64,000 bases of DNA from Pachypanchax playfairii. Taxonomy: Eukaryota > Chordata > Actinopteri > Cyprinodontiformes > Aplocheilidae. Numbering within the stretch: position 1 is the first letter of the stretch; each line of letters starts with the position of its first letter. Positions 46,838 to 57,574 of this stretch are shown here, piece after piece. Under the pieces are notes generated by a model that was not told where the DNA came from, did no database searches, and was given only the letters and a program-made list of their open reading frames with translations. The position numbers and the translations under genes are program-made. The DNA lies in assembly GCA_006937955.1 (NCBI GenBank), contig SSNP01000106.1, positions 542,934 through 606,933 on the forward strand. The letters run 5' to 3'.

Positions 46838-49800
46838 ATGGTTTCGCTTTACTTCGGACTTGTATGCTTTTGCGCGCTTGGTTATTGTGGCCAACTAATT
46901 AGCGGCCAGCCGGATGACGGAAAGCGCTACATCTGCAGGGCAATACCCATCAGCGGCGATGCCAGTTGCCCTGTGACATTATTACCGGACTTAAACGTGG
47001 GGGGTCAGGAAGAGGAGCTCAGGAACACGGTCATGCAGCTACGAGAGACGATCGTCCAGCAGAAGGAAACGATTTCCAAGCAGCTGGTCACCATCAACGA
47101 GCTGACCACCAAGCTGTCTCTCTGCGCCTCAGCCACCAACGAAAGGAAGTACGGCAAAGGGGCTTCATGGGGGAAAGACAAGCAGAATACAATGGGGGAC
47201 GTTCCCACAGACCCAAATGACTCCATCGACAGCCTTGGAAAAACCATGCAGGGGCTCAAGGAGCGGCTGGAGAACCTGGAGGTAAGTGGCACCAGCTGCG
47301 CAAAGCGGAAAGCAGTTCCGTGCGTAAAAAGGGATCATGGGAACGGATTTGTCACTGTTCAGTGCTTCTGTGAGTTTAAATAGAGCTGTTTGCATAAAGA
47401 TTCATGACTCCCTTTTGGTAACCAGGATGTTATTTTACAGGATTTGTTTTTGTTTTGTTGGATTCTCCTTCTTTGACCACAACTTCCTGAAAAAAAATAG
47501 AATAAAAATCTCAATTTGCGCTCATTAACCTAAACAAATGTATCAAGATGAAAATTATACAACAACTTTTACTATATTTAGAAGTCAAGCTTGTGGAGGG
47601 ACATGTTATTAAACAGTGACGTATGTTTGTGCACTTCCTGCTCATCATGTCCTGTTCATCCACCATAGCAACAGCAGATGAGGGCCAACATATCAGGAGC
47701 CTCATTCCCCACGGAGCTCCGCGACCTGCTCCAGCGTCGACTCGGGGAGCTGGAGAAGCAGCTCCTGAAGAAAGTCAGCAGCTTGGAGGAGGAGAAGAGC
47801 TTGCTGTCCAACGCCACGGCTGCCTACAGGATGAAGACGGAGAGCACGCTCAACGCTCTGGTGGACAGAATCAATGAGCTGGAGAAAGGTACAGAAAACA
47901 GACGAGGTGTCACAGTTCTGGGTTTGTTTCCTGCTCTCCTCTGAGTCATTTATCATCAAATTATAATCAAGATTTCAGGTTGTAGCTCATCCCTGATGTA
48001 TTTTAGTTATGTATTTGTATCAATTGTGTATTTTAGTCTCGTATGTTTCTGTTTGTTTGTTGTTTATCGTCTCTGATTTATACGTTTGTCTTTAGTGATT
48101 GTTCTCTGCTCTCCCGTGTGTGATATACTTTCTAATACTTTCATTAGTTTCTGATTTCCTCTTCTTTATCTTTTGATTAGGTTCCTTTGCCTTTAGATTT
48201 TCTGTTGGCTTGTCTTGGTTTTGTTTTGATAACTTGTGTGTGTTTTTATTCTCATTTAGTTTCAGGAATTCTCAGTTTGCTTGTATCTGCTCCTCAGTTT
48301 TACTCTGTCCAGTTAGTTATCGCCTCTGGTTCTGTTTTTACTGCTGATTGGTCCCTGCTCCTCCTCCCCAGGTGACCTCATCTTGTTATCACCAGTCATC
48401 TATATACACCTCAGTGTTCTTTGTTTAGTCTCAGCAGTTATCATCATATCCCATGTGTTTTACCTCAGAGTTTCCTTTGAGCCAGTGCCTACAAATACCC
48501 CCCCACTGGGAGTTCCTTTTCCTTTACCTGTAGTGGGTTTTGTTTAACACCTCATCTGTGAGGTAGAAAATAACTAGATGTTTAGGTAACTCAATGAAAA
48601 CACAAGAACATGTTTGCAGCAATTTAAATATGACAAATATTTGCCTATGCATAAAGATTTTTTGTTTCAACTGTTCTATAATTTAAATATTTGTACATTT
48701 CTCTTTATTCTCTCTTGTTTGTTTTGTTTAGGGGGAGGAGACTTTAAATCCCCCGAGCAGTTTAAGCTCTCCCTCCCTCAACGAACCAACTACCTCTATG
48801 GACGCATCGTCAAGAGCCTTCCAGAAATGTACGCCTTCACACTCTGCATGTGGATCAAGTCCAGCGCCGTTCCTGGTATTGGAACTCCTTTCTCCTACGG
48901 AGTTCCAGGACAAGCTAATGAGATTGTGCTGATCGAGTGGGGCAATAACCCCATTGAGTTACTCATTAATGACAAGGCAAGTCATGCAACCGTTTTGAAA
49001 TACTTTAAAAGAAAATCCCAAACATGGAAATCTGTAACATTATGTAACTGCAGGTTGCACAGCTGCCTCTGGAGGTGCGGGATGGGAAGTGGCATCACAT
49101 CTGCATCTCCTGGACCACCCGGGACGGCCAGTGGGAGGCTTATCAAGATGGGGAGAAACTGGGAACAGGTGATAATCTTGCAGCGTGGCATCCCATCAAA
49201 CCTGGAGGTGTCATCATCCTGGGACAGGAGCAGGTATACAAACCACAGCATACACAAAAATACATGTTTCTTCACCCATTAATTCAGTTCTGAGGCAGAA
49301 AAGCACCTTTCCTATAACCTTTTCTATATTAGCATCTGTGAGGTGTAACACGTTAACACCATCACCAGTTAACATGTTCAAAGTGCAACTTCAAGAGGTG
49401 AGAAGTGCACAGACACTTTTTTTGCCAATTATGTCATAAAACATATTTTTTCTATTTCTATTTAGGGTAAAAATTCAGCAAAACAAATTTCCATCCCATC
49501 CTAACAAATTCTAACTTACAACATCATGAATGGACCCAGATGCAGGCAGAACGCGGGATTTATAAAGGATTTCTATTTTTAAACACATTTATTTTATTAA
49601 ACAAAATAAAACCTTGATTTGGCAGCAAAACAGATAAAGTAACAGACGACTGGATGAATATGAGGAACACAAGAAGGACAGAGAACACAAAGACAATCTA
49701 CTGTACAAACCAAGAAGTATTTATGCTGAGACAAGGTGATTACTGACCAGAAGCAGCTGAGGAGGAAGGTAACGGTACTAATCAGGTGGATGATAATCAG

Positions 49801-50924
49801 GTGTGACAGTGTGAGCAGAGGAAAACCTGACACAAAGACGACTTCAGACATGGACAGTATGGGAAAAAAAGTTATGATCTCAAGGGTGAAAGAATAAACT
49901 AAAAATAGACACGAAGAAACTCAAAAACTGAGAATAAAGTATAAAATGAATAAGAAGGATTTAAAACTGAGTCATAACACAAAACCCCCAAAAGTTGTTG
50001 GAGACTTTTACAATCTCATCTGGTCAGAAGAATAAGACCTTTTCATTTTAAATACTGTCATGTGATGTGGGTTTTAAGGTACCACAGGCAACTTGATGAA
50101 AAACATTAAACTTTAATATACAAAAGAGCTGTTATCAAAATCCGAAAAGTCTAAAAACTTGAGCTCAAAAAGTTTTAAGGGAGCAGGAAACATTGTGCAG
50201 ATACATCAGGAGGAGGGAGGTGTGATTACAGATTAAGAGCAGATGGGTTGATTAATAGACAAGAGGCAGGTGTGTGATGAGCCAAGGGGAGCTGAGGGAA
50301 AAACCTCAATGAGAAAGGAACGAAGGGAAAACAAATAAATACAACTAGAAAAAAAAAAGATTCACTTATGAAACCTAAATAAAAACATCTAGATACTGGC
50401 AATGTTCTTTAAATTGACTTATTTGTAATCTATATACATTTATCAATGTAAAAAAGGAAGAAGCAAGCTCAGTCTGAGGATGATGATAGGGGATAAGAAA
50501 TGATAATCATTTTAAAGTGGATTAAATTCACTCCAATACCTGTTTGGATAAAAGTAGTCAGATTACTACTGTAACTTATACTTTTTCTGACATTTAAGAA
50601 TTCAAAGTTTAAAGACTTTCTTCATTTCCTCTGATTGCTTCTTTGCCCTTACTTTGATAAAGCTGTTTATCCTGCTGTTTCTGGCCCTCACAGGATGTGG
50701 TAGGTGGGCGCTTTGATGCTGGTCAGGCCTTCGTGGGTGAACTGAGTCAGGTAAACATCTGGGATCGCGTTCTGAAGTCAGTCGAGATCCAGTCCATGGC
50801 AAACTGCAGCTCTTACCTCCCTGGGAACGTGATCTCCTGGCTGTCAGGCAATGTGGAGGTTTTCGGGAGGGGAGCGGTCAAAAAACCCCTGGAGATGTGT
50901 CAGGAGCGGCTGCCCAATTTTTAA
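46838..50924 (+). CDS. nptx2: Neuronal pentraxin 2 (NPTX2/NARP), complete, 437 aa
   Basis: Neuronal pentraxins are secreted synaptic proteins that form disulfide-linked oligomers and cluster AMPA receptors. Exons: 46838-47281, 47675-47888, 48732-48976, 49054-49233, 50694-50924 (1,314 nt including TAA, all phases agree). Residues 1-~22 are a signal peptide (MVSLYFGLVCFCALG..). Cys33, Cys44 and Cys96 flank a coiled-coil region (~57-96, then ~129-219), and the pentraxin domain runs from ~226 to ~432. The signature H-x-C-x-S-W-x-T is at 316-323, and E360-Q361-D362 match the calcium-binding Glu-Gln-Asp of CRP. N-glycosylation sequons are at N153, N194 and N398. I chose Met 46838 rather than the in-frame Met at 46793 because it directly starts a signal peptide. 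Intron 3 has a GC donor. Identity rests on similarity to human NPTX2 (431 aa) and on synteny; a fish paralogue suffix cannot be assigned. Confidence 0.96.
48041..48520 (+). repeat. Degenerate interspersed repeat in nptx2 intron 2
   Basis: A T-rich stretch with motifs CTGATTGGTCCCTGCTCC, CCCAGGTGACCTCATC and CATCTATATACACCTCAG. The style (GATTGG..AGGTGA..CACCAGTCATCTATATA) is that of dispersed fish repeats near LTR or SINE ends. I cannot assign a class. No coding content. Confidence 0.4.
48977..49053 (+). other. nptx2: nptx2 intron 3: 77-bp GC-AG intron
   Basis: The exon ends AATGACAAG and the intron begins GCAAGT; the acceptor is CTGCAG before GTTGCACAG. Joining here restores INDK-VAQLP exactly as in other pentraxins, and no GT donor nearby keeps the frame. 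AAG|GCAAGT is the known strong context in which GC donors are tolerated by the U2 spliceosome. Confidence 0.88.
49510..49860 (-). repeat. Degenerate interspersed repeat in nptx2 intron 4
   Basis: GGACCCAGATGCAGGCAGAAC at ~49533, then GAAGCAGCTGAGGAGGAAGG, AATCAGGTGGATGATAATCAGG and TGACAGTGTGAGCAG. It reads like the opposite orientation of the repeat style at 48041-48520. The class is unknown. A further AGGTGTGTGATGAGCC stretch lies at ~50270. Confidence 0.4.
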
Positions 50925-51877
50925 ACAACACCTCATCCGTTTTACCTCTCATGTCATTTCATTTTACTTTTTATGGCTGGCTGCTCTTTCTGTGAGCATC
51001 TTTGTGGATTTCAAATATTTATGTTTGTTTTTTATCTGTGAGATCTTAAAAAAAAAAAGTACAACTGAAATTATTTAATCAAATACTGTCAAAACACACT
51101 GTGGAGGCAGAGCACAGTCACCGAGTTGATTCAATTCCACTTCCTGTAGCGATTGGAGAGCTTTCCTTCTGCACCACGTGAGGGTATTTTACTCCTTCGG
51201 CTCACCAGCCAAAGATTCCCCCACAGAGATTAGTGTGAACTAATAACCTCCTCCCCAAGATTCACCCTCCCTTTGTCCCAAGTCTACAGACAAACACATG
51301 CTACGGAGACTCTGTGGGAATGAGTAGTAAAGATCAACGTCTGTTTAATGTGTTTTGCGTAAATATTGAATGAGCTAAAAGACAAAATCAGTCAAATCTC
51401 TGATCCTGATGTGATCAGTCATTTTAAATGGATTAAAGTGGCAAAAATACTTGGAACTCTTTGTGTTATGTAGCACCAGCTGACAGTGGATTATCTGGAT
51501 CCAGTCTGACAGCTGGGAAACATACAGACTCTACATCGTTATTATCACAGTGCTTTTCTTTTTCTGGCCTTTTTCATTCAGATCAAAACTGTTAGAGACA
51601 TATTTATACTGCAAAAAAAAAAATTCTGTTTGATGTTGCTGCTGTGTGTTTGTCTAAATGTATCAGCAAACCCATCGAAACCCTTTTGATTGTAATCATT
51701 TCGTAAAGATTCCCATGTTGTGTATTTTCCCAGTGGTAAATGTTCAATATTCTAAGTGTCGTCAGCTCATTAGTTCATCTTGTCTCGCGGCCTTCCCTTA
51801 AACGCTTGAAGTGCCATTAAATATTTTTTTTTAAATGATGAAAATGATTTGTTTTGCCAACATGTAAAAATAAGGAA

Positions 51878-51883
51878 AATAAA
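51878..51883 (+). terminator. nptx2: Probable nptx2 polyadenylation signal
   Basis: AATAAA lies about 950 bp after the stop codon in an AT-rich tract, followed within 50 bp by a T-rich stretch (TCTGCTTCTTTC). The sequence from 50925 to here would be the 3' UTR. No earlier canonical AATAAA was noticed, so this is the best candidate. Confidence 0.5.
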
Positions 51884-52133
51884 GAACTGATGCAATAATT
51901 TACAAGTCTGCTTCTTTCATCAGCGTCTCTTTCCTAACAAATCACAGGATTCTTTTGGGATCTGTAAGTCTTTGTTTAAGCTTCAAAGCAGATCTGCATC
52001 TGTTTAAGACTTTGTCTCCTGTACCTGTTAAGCTGGTGAAACAGAGCGTGACCTTTTTGGCTCGGATCAAACCACAGCAACAGGTGTGCCGTGCAGCATT
52101 AGCGACGCTTAACAGGTGAGGGGGCTAGTGAAT

Positions 52134-52758
52134 TTAAAGCAGTACTGAATAGCTTTTCCACAGCCAGAACCGGTGTTCTGTAGAAATATGCTACCTGTTG
52201 AGATGTGTTACACACATGTGCCTTGACTTCAATAAACACATTTATCGTTTATTTTTGTTTCTATATTTTCCATAAATATATTTTTCCTATCAAATAAATT
52301 CTCCCAGGACAGAAACACTAAATATGATGTTATTTTACTTTCTTTACATTGTCAGAGTAACGGGCAAATGTTTGGACACACCCAGAGGAGAAGGACCCAA
52401 CAATGGCTGATAAGGACCCAGAGGACTTTTATATAGAAAATATCAGGGAAGGATCATAACATTTAAATAATTAACAGGAAACACTCACCATAAACAAGAA
52501 TACTGTATAAACTTCTAATAACATCTCGTTATGAAATAAGTTGTTATTTTGTACTATGGCGGCATTTTTCTTCAGGGCTGCATAAATCACCAGAACACCC
52601 AAATTATGGAGGTTATTTAGTCTACTGTATTGTAAAGCCATCGGAGGGTAGAGAAGGATGTCTAATATGAAGCTGAACATGTTTTTTAGTGAGTATTCAC
52701 TTAGACAAGTTTAAAAATTGTAGCTTAAAGTTTTAAAAGTTATTCAGTACTGCTTTAA
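52134..52758. mobile_element. TTAA-flanked element with terminal inverted repeats, copy 2 (complete)
   Basis: The left end TTAAAGCAGTACTGAATAGC and the right end, which reads inward TTAAAGCAGTACTGAATAAC, are inverted repeats of about 24 bp. TTAA at both outer edges suggests a TTAA target duplication, as with piggyBac-like elements. The termini after TTAA are AGCAGT rather than the usual CCC, so this class is tentative. At about 625 bp with no transposase it must be non-autonomous. Confidence 0.75.
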
Positions 52759-53421
52759 CAGAAGAGGACAAGCTTCAGTGAGTTGCAGCATTTATCATCA
52801 TACTTAAATTATACTCATAGAAATGTATTTGGAGTTTGCAGAAGAGTTTCTGTAAAATAAGAAACTATATTATATAACTATATTTATACTATATTCTCTC
52901 TACTTGATGTAGCTGCAAGTCTCTTGAGACTAAATCAAATTCCAACAACACTGTGGTGTTGGAGAATAGATGGTCAGTCATTTTTTTATGAGTTAAATCA
53001 AAGGGGAACATTTGGGGAAATTAATAATAAAGAATCCTTCAAAATCCTAATTAATACTAAAATCCAATCCATTGGTTTTCATGATTTCCCTTCCTATCCT
53101 GAAAATGTTAAATACTCTATATCTGTACATGTTTTTATTTGTTAACATACAAACAAACACGCAGATAATCCAATAAATAAACAAAAAGTAGAAAAAACTC
53201 AGAGAGCAAAGCCAAACTAATAATGTTTGTTAGATAAATCCTGTTTCTTATCTAAATGTGGAAAAATAATTAAATAAATTGCCTTTGAATTTATGCCACA
53301 GTGTGAAGACTATTTTTTTTCATTTATTCTGAGTGGAATTGTCTAATAGATGTCGTTCAGACCTTTATAGGTCTCTTCAAAGCCACATGGAGAGGATTCA
53401 TTATTCATAAAACAAAAAATG

Positions 53422-54464
53422 TGTCAGGGTCTGGGGTTTTGTGTTAGGCTTGTGTGTTGGTGATGGCTTTTGTTTCACTGTAAGTTGTGTTTACTGGTGA
53501 CTGTAGGGATCTCTGCAGCTGGTGAGTGTGGTGTTCTGTGACACTAATTGTCATTTCCAGGGCGTGGCAGTCATCAGTGGTTGCAGGTGTGGATCATTAC
53601 CCAGCTCAGGAGAGCTGGGTATTTAATCAGAGGAGGAACCACAGACAGGGGCCAGTTTGTACTCTTCCACTACCTGATCGTGGTACAGAGTGGCCAGGGA
53701 TAATATTATGACAGTTGTTTTATTAGTGCTGCTAACCTGCCTTCTCTTCCTTCACCTCACAGTCATATATGCTGGAGCGCTCCTCCAGCTTTGAGTGCCT
53801 CTGCGTGGTCGTCAACCCGCCGGAAAGAGGACTCGATTCATACGGGGTTGCGGTCGTGAGCTCTCCGACCTGCGCTCTTCCCCCGTTCTCGGACCCGTGT
53901 CCTGGAGCATCCTCCAGTGCCAGTGCCTCTGCGTGGTGAGTTACCCGCCTGTCGTGAGCACTGGCTTATACACGGATGAATTAGAGCTCTGTTGCGGAGA
54001 TACGCGACTGGCTCTTTCCCTCTGGCTCCTGTCTGTCCCTGGTCGCCTCTGGATCCACACCTCTCCGGTGAGCGCGCTGCTGCCTCCCCTGCTGGACCCA
54101 CGCAGGCATCGACAGCACCGCGTCCCGGACCTCACCGCACTGCCTCGACTCCTGGAGCACCACCCCCGCTGCAGTATCCCTCGGATCTCACCACACGCAG
54201 CTTCAGTCACCGCGTCACTGTGAGTATCCGAGCACTATCCCCGCACACTGCAGCGGGCTGTTGTATATGTAGCTAACACGCCTCTCCTCCAGGATCGAGT
54301 CTCCACCCCACTGCCGTTCCAGTCCTGTGTTTTTTCATCGTGCACATTTCCATTAACACTGTACCATTGTCTTGTGCATGTCATATAATAAACTCACTTT
54401 CACTGATCCCTGATTCTCGTGTGTGTGTGTCTTGGAGTTGGGTCGCCTTTGGAGTTCTGAACAA
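53422..54464 (+). mobile_element. LTR-like repeat abutting an assembly gap
   Basis: It starts TGTCAGGGTCTGGGG and carries an AATAAACTCAC polyadenylation-like motif at ~54388, followed by CTGATTCTCGTGTGTG and GAGTTCTGAACA just before the gap. This resembles long terminal repeats of fish retroelements. There is an internal duplication (GTGCCTCTGCGTGGT at ~53795 and ~53922, each followed by a CCCGCC motif). No gag or pol-like frame is visible in the part present. The class is inferred from the ends and the poly(A) motif only. Confidence 0.4.
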
Positions 54465-54826
54465 NNNNNNNNNNNNNNNNNNNNNNNNNNNNNNNNNNNN
54501 NNNNNNNNNNNNNNNNNNNNNNNNNNNNNNNNNNNNNNNNNNNNNNNNNNNNNNNNNNNNNNNNNNNNNNNNNNNNNNNNNNNNNNNNNNNNNNNNNNNN
54601 NNNNNNNNNNNNNNNNNNNNNNNNNNNNNNNNNNNNNNNNNNNNNNNNNNNNNNNNNNNNNNNNNNNNNNNNNNNNNNNNNNNNNNNNNNNNNNNNNNNN
54701 NNNNNNNNNNNNNNNNNNNNNNNNNNNNNNNNNNNNNNNNNNNNNNNNNNNNNNNNNNNNNNNNNNNNNNNNNNNNNNNNNNNNNNNNNNNNNNNNNNNN
54801 NNNNNNNNNNNNNNNNNNNNNNNNNN
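54465..54826. other. Assembly gap, 362 N
   Basis: An unbroken run of N. It lies between the LTR-like repeat and the intact DD36E transposon, so the gap probably contains repeated sequence. Confidence 1.
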
Positions 54827-54990
54827 TTTTTCTACTCAGACACAATCTCAGCATAATAATCTCCCAAGATTTATTTGGAGGCAAAGAGAGAAATGAAATA
54901 CATTTTCCACAAACAAATACTTATGAAACCGTAAATGAAATGTTTGATTTTTGACTGACTGTGTCACAAAGATAGTTACATTCATGTACA

Positions 54991-56215
54991 TACACTCATC
55001 GGCCACTTTATTAGGTACACCATGCTAGTAACAGGTTGGACCCCCTTTTGCCTTCAGAACTGCCTCAATTCTTCGTGGCATAGATTCAACAAGGTGCTGG
55101 AAGCATTCCTCAGAGAGTTTGGTCCATATTGACATGATGGCATCACACAGTTGGCGCAGATTTGTCGGCTGCACATCCATGATGCGAATCTCCCGTTCCA
55201 CCACATCCCAAAGATGCTCTATTGGATTGAGATCTGGTGACTGTGGAGGCCATTTGAGTACAGTGAACTCATTGTCATGTTCAAGAAACCAGTCCGAGAT
55301 GATTCCAGCTTTATGACATGGCGCATTATCCTGCTGAAAGTAGCCATCAGAAGTTGGGTACATTGTGGTCATAAAGGGATGGACATGGTCAGCAACAATA
55401 CTCAGGTAGGCTGTGGCGTTGTAACGATGCTCAATTGGTACCAAGGGGCCCAAAGAGTGCCAAGAAAACATTCCCCACACCATTACACCACCACCACCAG
55501 CCTGAACCGTTGATACAAGGCAGGATGGATCCATGCTTTCATGTTGTTGACGCCAAATTCTGACCCTACCATCCGAATGTCGCAGCAGAAATCGAGACTC
55601 ATCAGACCAGGCAACGTTTTTCCAATCTTCTATTGTCCAATTTCGATGAGCTTGTGCAAATTGTAGCCTCAGTTTCCTGTTCTTAGCTGAAAGGAGTGGC
55701 ACCCGGCGTGGTCTTCTGCTGCTGTAGCCCATCTGCCTCAAAGTTCGACGTACTGTGCGTTCAGAGATGCTCTTCTGCCTACCTTGGTTGTAACGAGTGG
55801 TTATTTGAGTCACTGTTGCCTTTCTATCAGCTCGAACCAGTCTGGCCTTTCTCCTCTGACCTCTGGCATCAACAAGGCATTTCCGCCCACAGAACTGCCG
55901 CTCACTGGATATTTTTTCTTTTTCGGACCATTCTCTGTAAACCCTAGAGATGGTTGTGCGTGAAAATCCCAGTAGATCAGCAGTTTCTGAAATACTCAGA
56001 CCAGCCATTCTGGCACCAACAACCATGCCACGTTCAAAGTCACTCAAATCACCTTTCTTCCCCATACTGATGCTCGGTTTGAACTGCAGGAGATTGTCTT
56101 GACCATGTGTACATGCCTAAATGCACTGAGTTGCCGCCATGTGATTGGCTGATTAGAAATTAAGTGTTAACGAGCAGTTGGACAAGTGTACCTAATAAAG
56201 TGGCCGGTGAGTGTA
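54991..56215 (-). mobile_element. Complete Tc1/mariner element, DD36E type, probably autonomous
   Basis: The ends are inverted repeats of about 29 bp: left TACACTCATCGGCCAC.. at 54991, and the right end reading inward gives TACACTCACCGGCCAC.. from 56215. Both continue TTTATTAGGTACAC. The outer TA at each end is the expected target duplication, so the element proper is 54993-56213. It encloses a single unbroken transposase gene on the minus strand. The two arms differ at only one or two positions. It lies between nptx2 and tmem130. Confidence 0.92.
55025..56065 (-). CDS. Tc1/mariner transposase, 346 aa, all catalytic residues present
   Basis: The enzyme cuts and rejoins DNA at TA sites. The N-terminal half (~1-115) holds two helix-turn-helix motifs (SISETADLLGFSRTTISRVY and RTVRRTLRQMGY regions). 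The DDE core has D155 in AWSDESRF, D246 in QQDNAPCH and E283 in SPDLNPIEHLW. Exactly 36 residues separate the last two, so this is DD36E rather than the DD34E of Sleeping Beauty and Tc1. The glycine-rich GGGGVMVWG motif is at ~190-198. The 346-aa length is normal for Tc1-like enzymes. There is no stop or frameshift. DD36E elements have been described as the Incomer group; that assignment is from memory and spacing only. Confidence 0.93.
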   Translation of the reverse strand: MGKKGDLSDFERGMVVGARMAGLSISETADLLGFSRTTISRVYREWSEKEKISSERQFCGRKCLVDARGQRRKARLVRADRKATVTQITTRYNQGRQKSISERTVRRTLRQMGYSSRRPRRVPLLSAKNRKLRLQFAQAHRNWTIEDWKNVAWSDESRFLLRHSDGRVRIWRQQHESMDPSCLVSTVQAGGGGVMVWGMFSWHSLGPLVPIEHRYNATAYLSIVADHVHPFMTTMYPTSDGYFQQDNAPCHKAGIISDWFLEHDNEFTVLKWPPQSPDLNPIEHLWDVVEREIRIMDVQPTNLRQLCDAIMSIWTKLSEECFQHLVESMPRRIEAVLKAKGGPTCY

Positions 56216-56520
56216 GAGTTTCAGCTGAAAAAGTCTAAATGGAAAATGTTCCAAACCTGGTGAAACCTTTAAATCTGGGTCACAAACACCCACCTAGAAG
56301 CAGCGTGTGGTTGGAAAAATGTTTTAAATCATCTAAAAGGTGAAACTTAAAAAACATTACAGTTGAATTTGTTCTGCTGCAAAATGAGCTGCAGTTACAC
56401 AAAGACATGCAATAAAAGTTCAAGGTAACGGGACTGAACAGCTGGATAAACTTTAAAAAAACACTTAATAGTGTGAAATCAAAATAAAAGTCTGTAGTTT
56501 ATTTAGAAATCTAAATATAT

Positions 56521-56970
56521 GCAGTAATGTGCAAAAGTTTTAGGCAGGTATGACAAAATGCTGCATAATAAGGACACAAGTATAAATTTTAAGTGCGTCA
56601 TCCATTTGTCCTCAAAGGTATAAGAAAACAAATACCTTGAGAGAAAAAACAAAACACACAACAAAAAATATATTATTTTAAAGTTTATTTTGTTTGGTTT
56701 TGCAAAACACATCGAATCAGTAAATATCTGAAAAACCAATCAACAAAAAAGGAATGAGCAAACAGAGTTGCAGCCTGAAAACGAGGACACATCCAGTTCT
56801 TAATTAGCTCATTGATTGAATGGAAACAGCTTCAATAATTAGGCTTTAGTTCAAAACACTGTCTAAAAATCTTTCACCACAGTCGGTCAACACAACATGT
56901 GCCAACAGGTGAAGAATGTTTCCAGTTGGCTGAAATTTTCAAGCACATGATGACAAAATAAGATGCTTAA
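56521..56970. mobile_element. Fragment of the same Tc1-like family, one end only
   Basis: GTGCAAAAGTTTTAGGCAGG then TATGACAAAATGCTGC at 56529-56564 is the inverse of the right end of the copy at 42417-42914. No matching opposite end was found downstream; sequence to about 56970 is A-rich and ends in a run of A. It lies 300 bp from the intact DD36E element, but belongs to a different family. Confidence 0.5.
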
Positions 56971-57455
56971 AAAAAAAAAAAAAAGGTAGATGTGAAAGTA
57001 ATGGGATTTAAAAAAGGAAACAAACTAGAATTCAAGTCATTGAAGTTTGTAGCAAAAAGCAGCAACAGGAAATGAGATTTAAATGCAAAACAGTAAAAAT
57101 ATAAACCATTTTTATGATGGCTGACAAGTTTTATCAGATGGAACGTTTAGGGTGATCATGAATTTTACCAAAAAACAAGACTTTTTTTAAAGAACGACTC
57201 CGAGTCTGAACAAAAAAAATCCATGGCGAGGAAAAACAGTCTGATCTTCCACCAGTGGAGAAAAAACACTGAAGGAGTTATAAATACTGATGTTTATCAA
57301 GTACTTAAGAACTGAAACTAAAAAAAACATGTACTGCACAATAATACACCATCATCTTTGTGTTTTTGGTAGCAGATACAGTGTTTAGCCTCTCAGGCTG
57401 CTGAATATTTGGGGAAAAGTCACTTAACTTAGAAACATACAGGCTTAAATGTAAC

Positions 57456-57461
57456 TTTATT
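57456..57461 (-). terminator. tmem130: Probable tmem130 polyadenylation signal
   Basis: TTTATT on the plus strand reads AATAAA on the minus strand, about 115 bases downstream of the tmem130 stop codon. It is the first canonical hexamer seen after the stop. Confidence 0.5.
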
Positions 57462-57574
57462 TATAATGAGAGTCAGATTACACACAGATTTAGACTTCTT
57501 CTTATATATGAAGCTGTAGAATAAATGCATGCAAATACAGAGTTGAAAGAGAAGCATGATGATGGATACGAGAG

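Larger units (their letters stand above)
50925..57455. other. nptx2-tmem130 tail-to-tail intergenic region
   Basis: It begins with the nptx2 3' UTR (to ~51900). TTAA-flanked copy 2, the LTR-like repeat, the gap, the intact DD36E element and a Tc1-like fragment follow. 56970-57455 is AT-rich without recognised elements; tmem130 transcription would end here. Confidence 0.7.

Noticed and set aside
53795..54276. Proline- and arginine-rich frames on both strands between nptx2 and tmem130
   Set aside because: They overlap an LTR-like, internally duplicated, GC-rich repeat and have no recognised domain or splice pattern.
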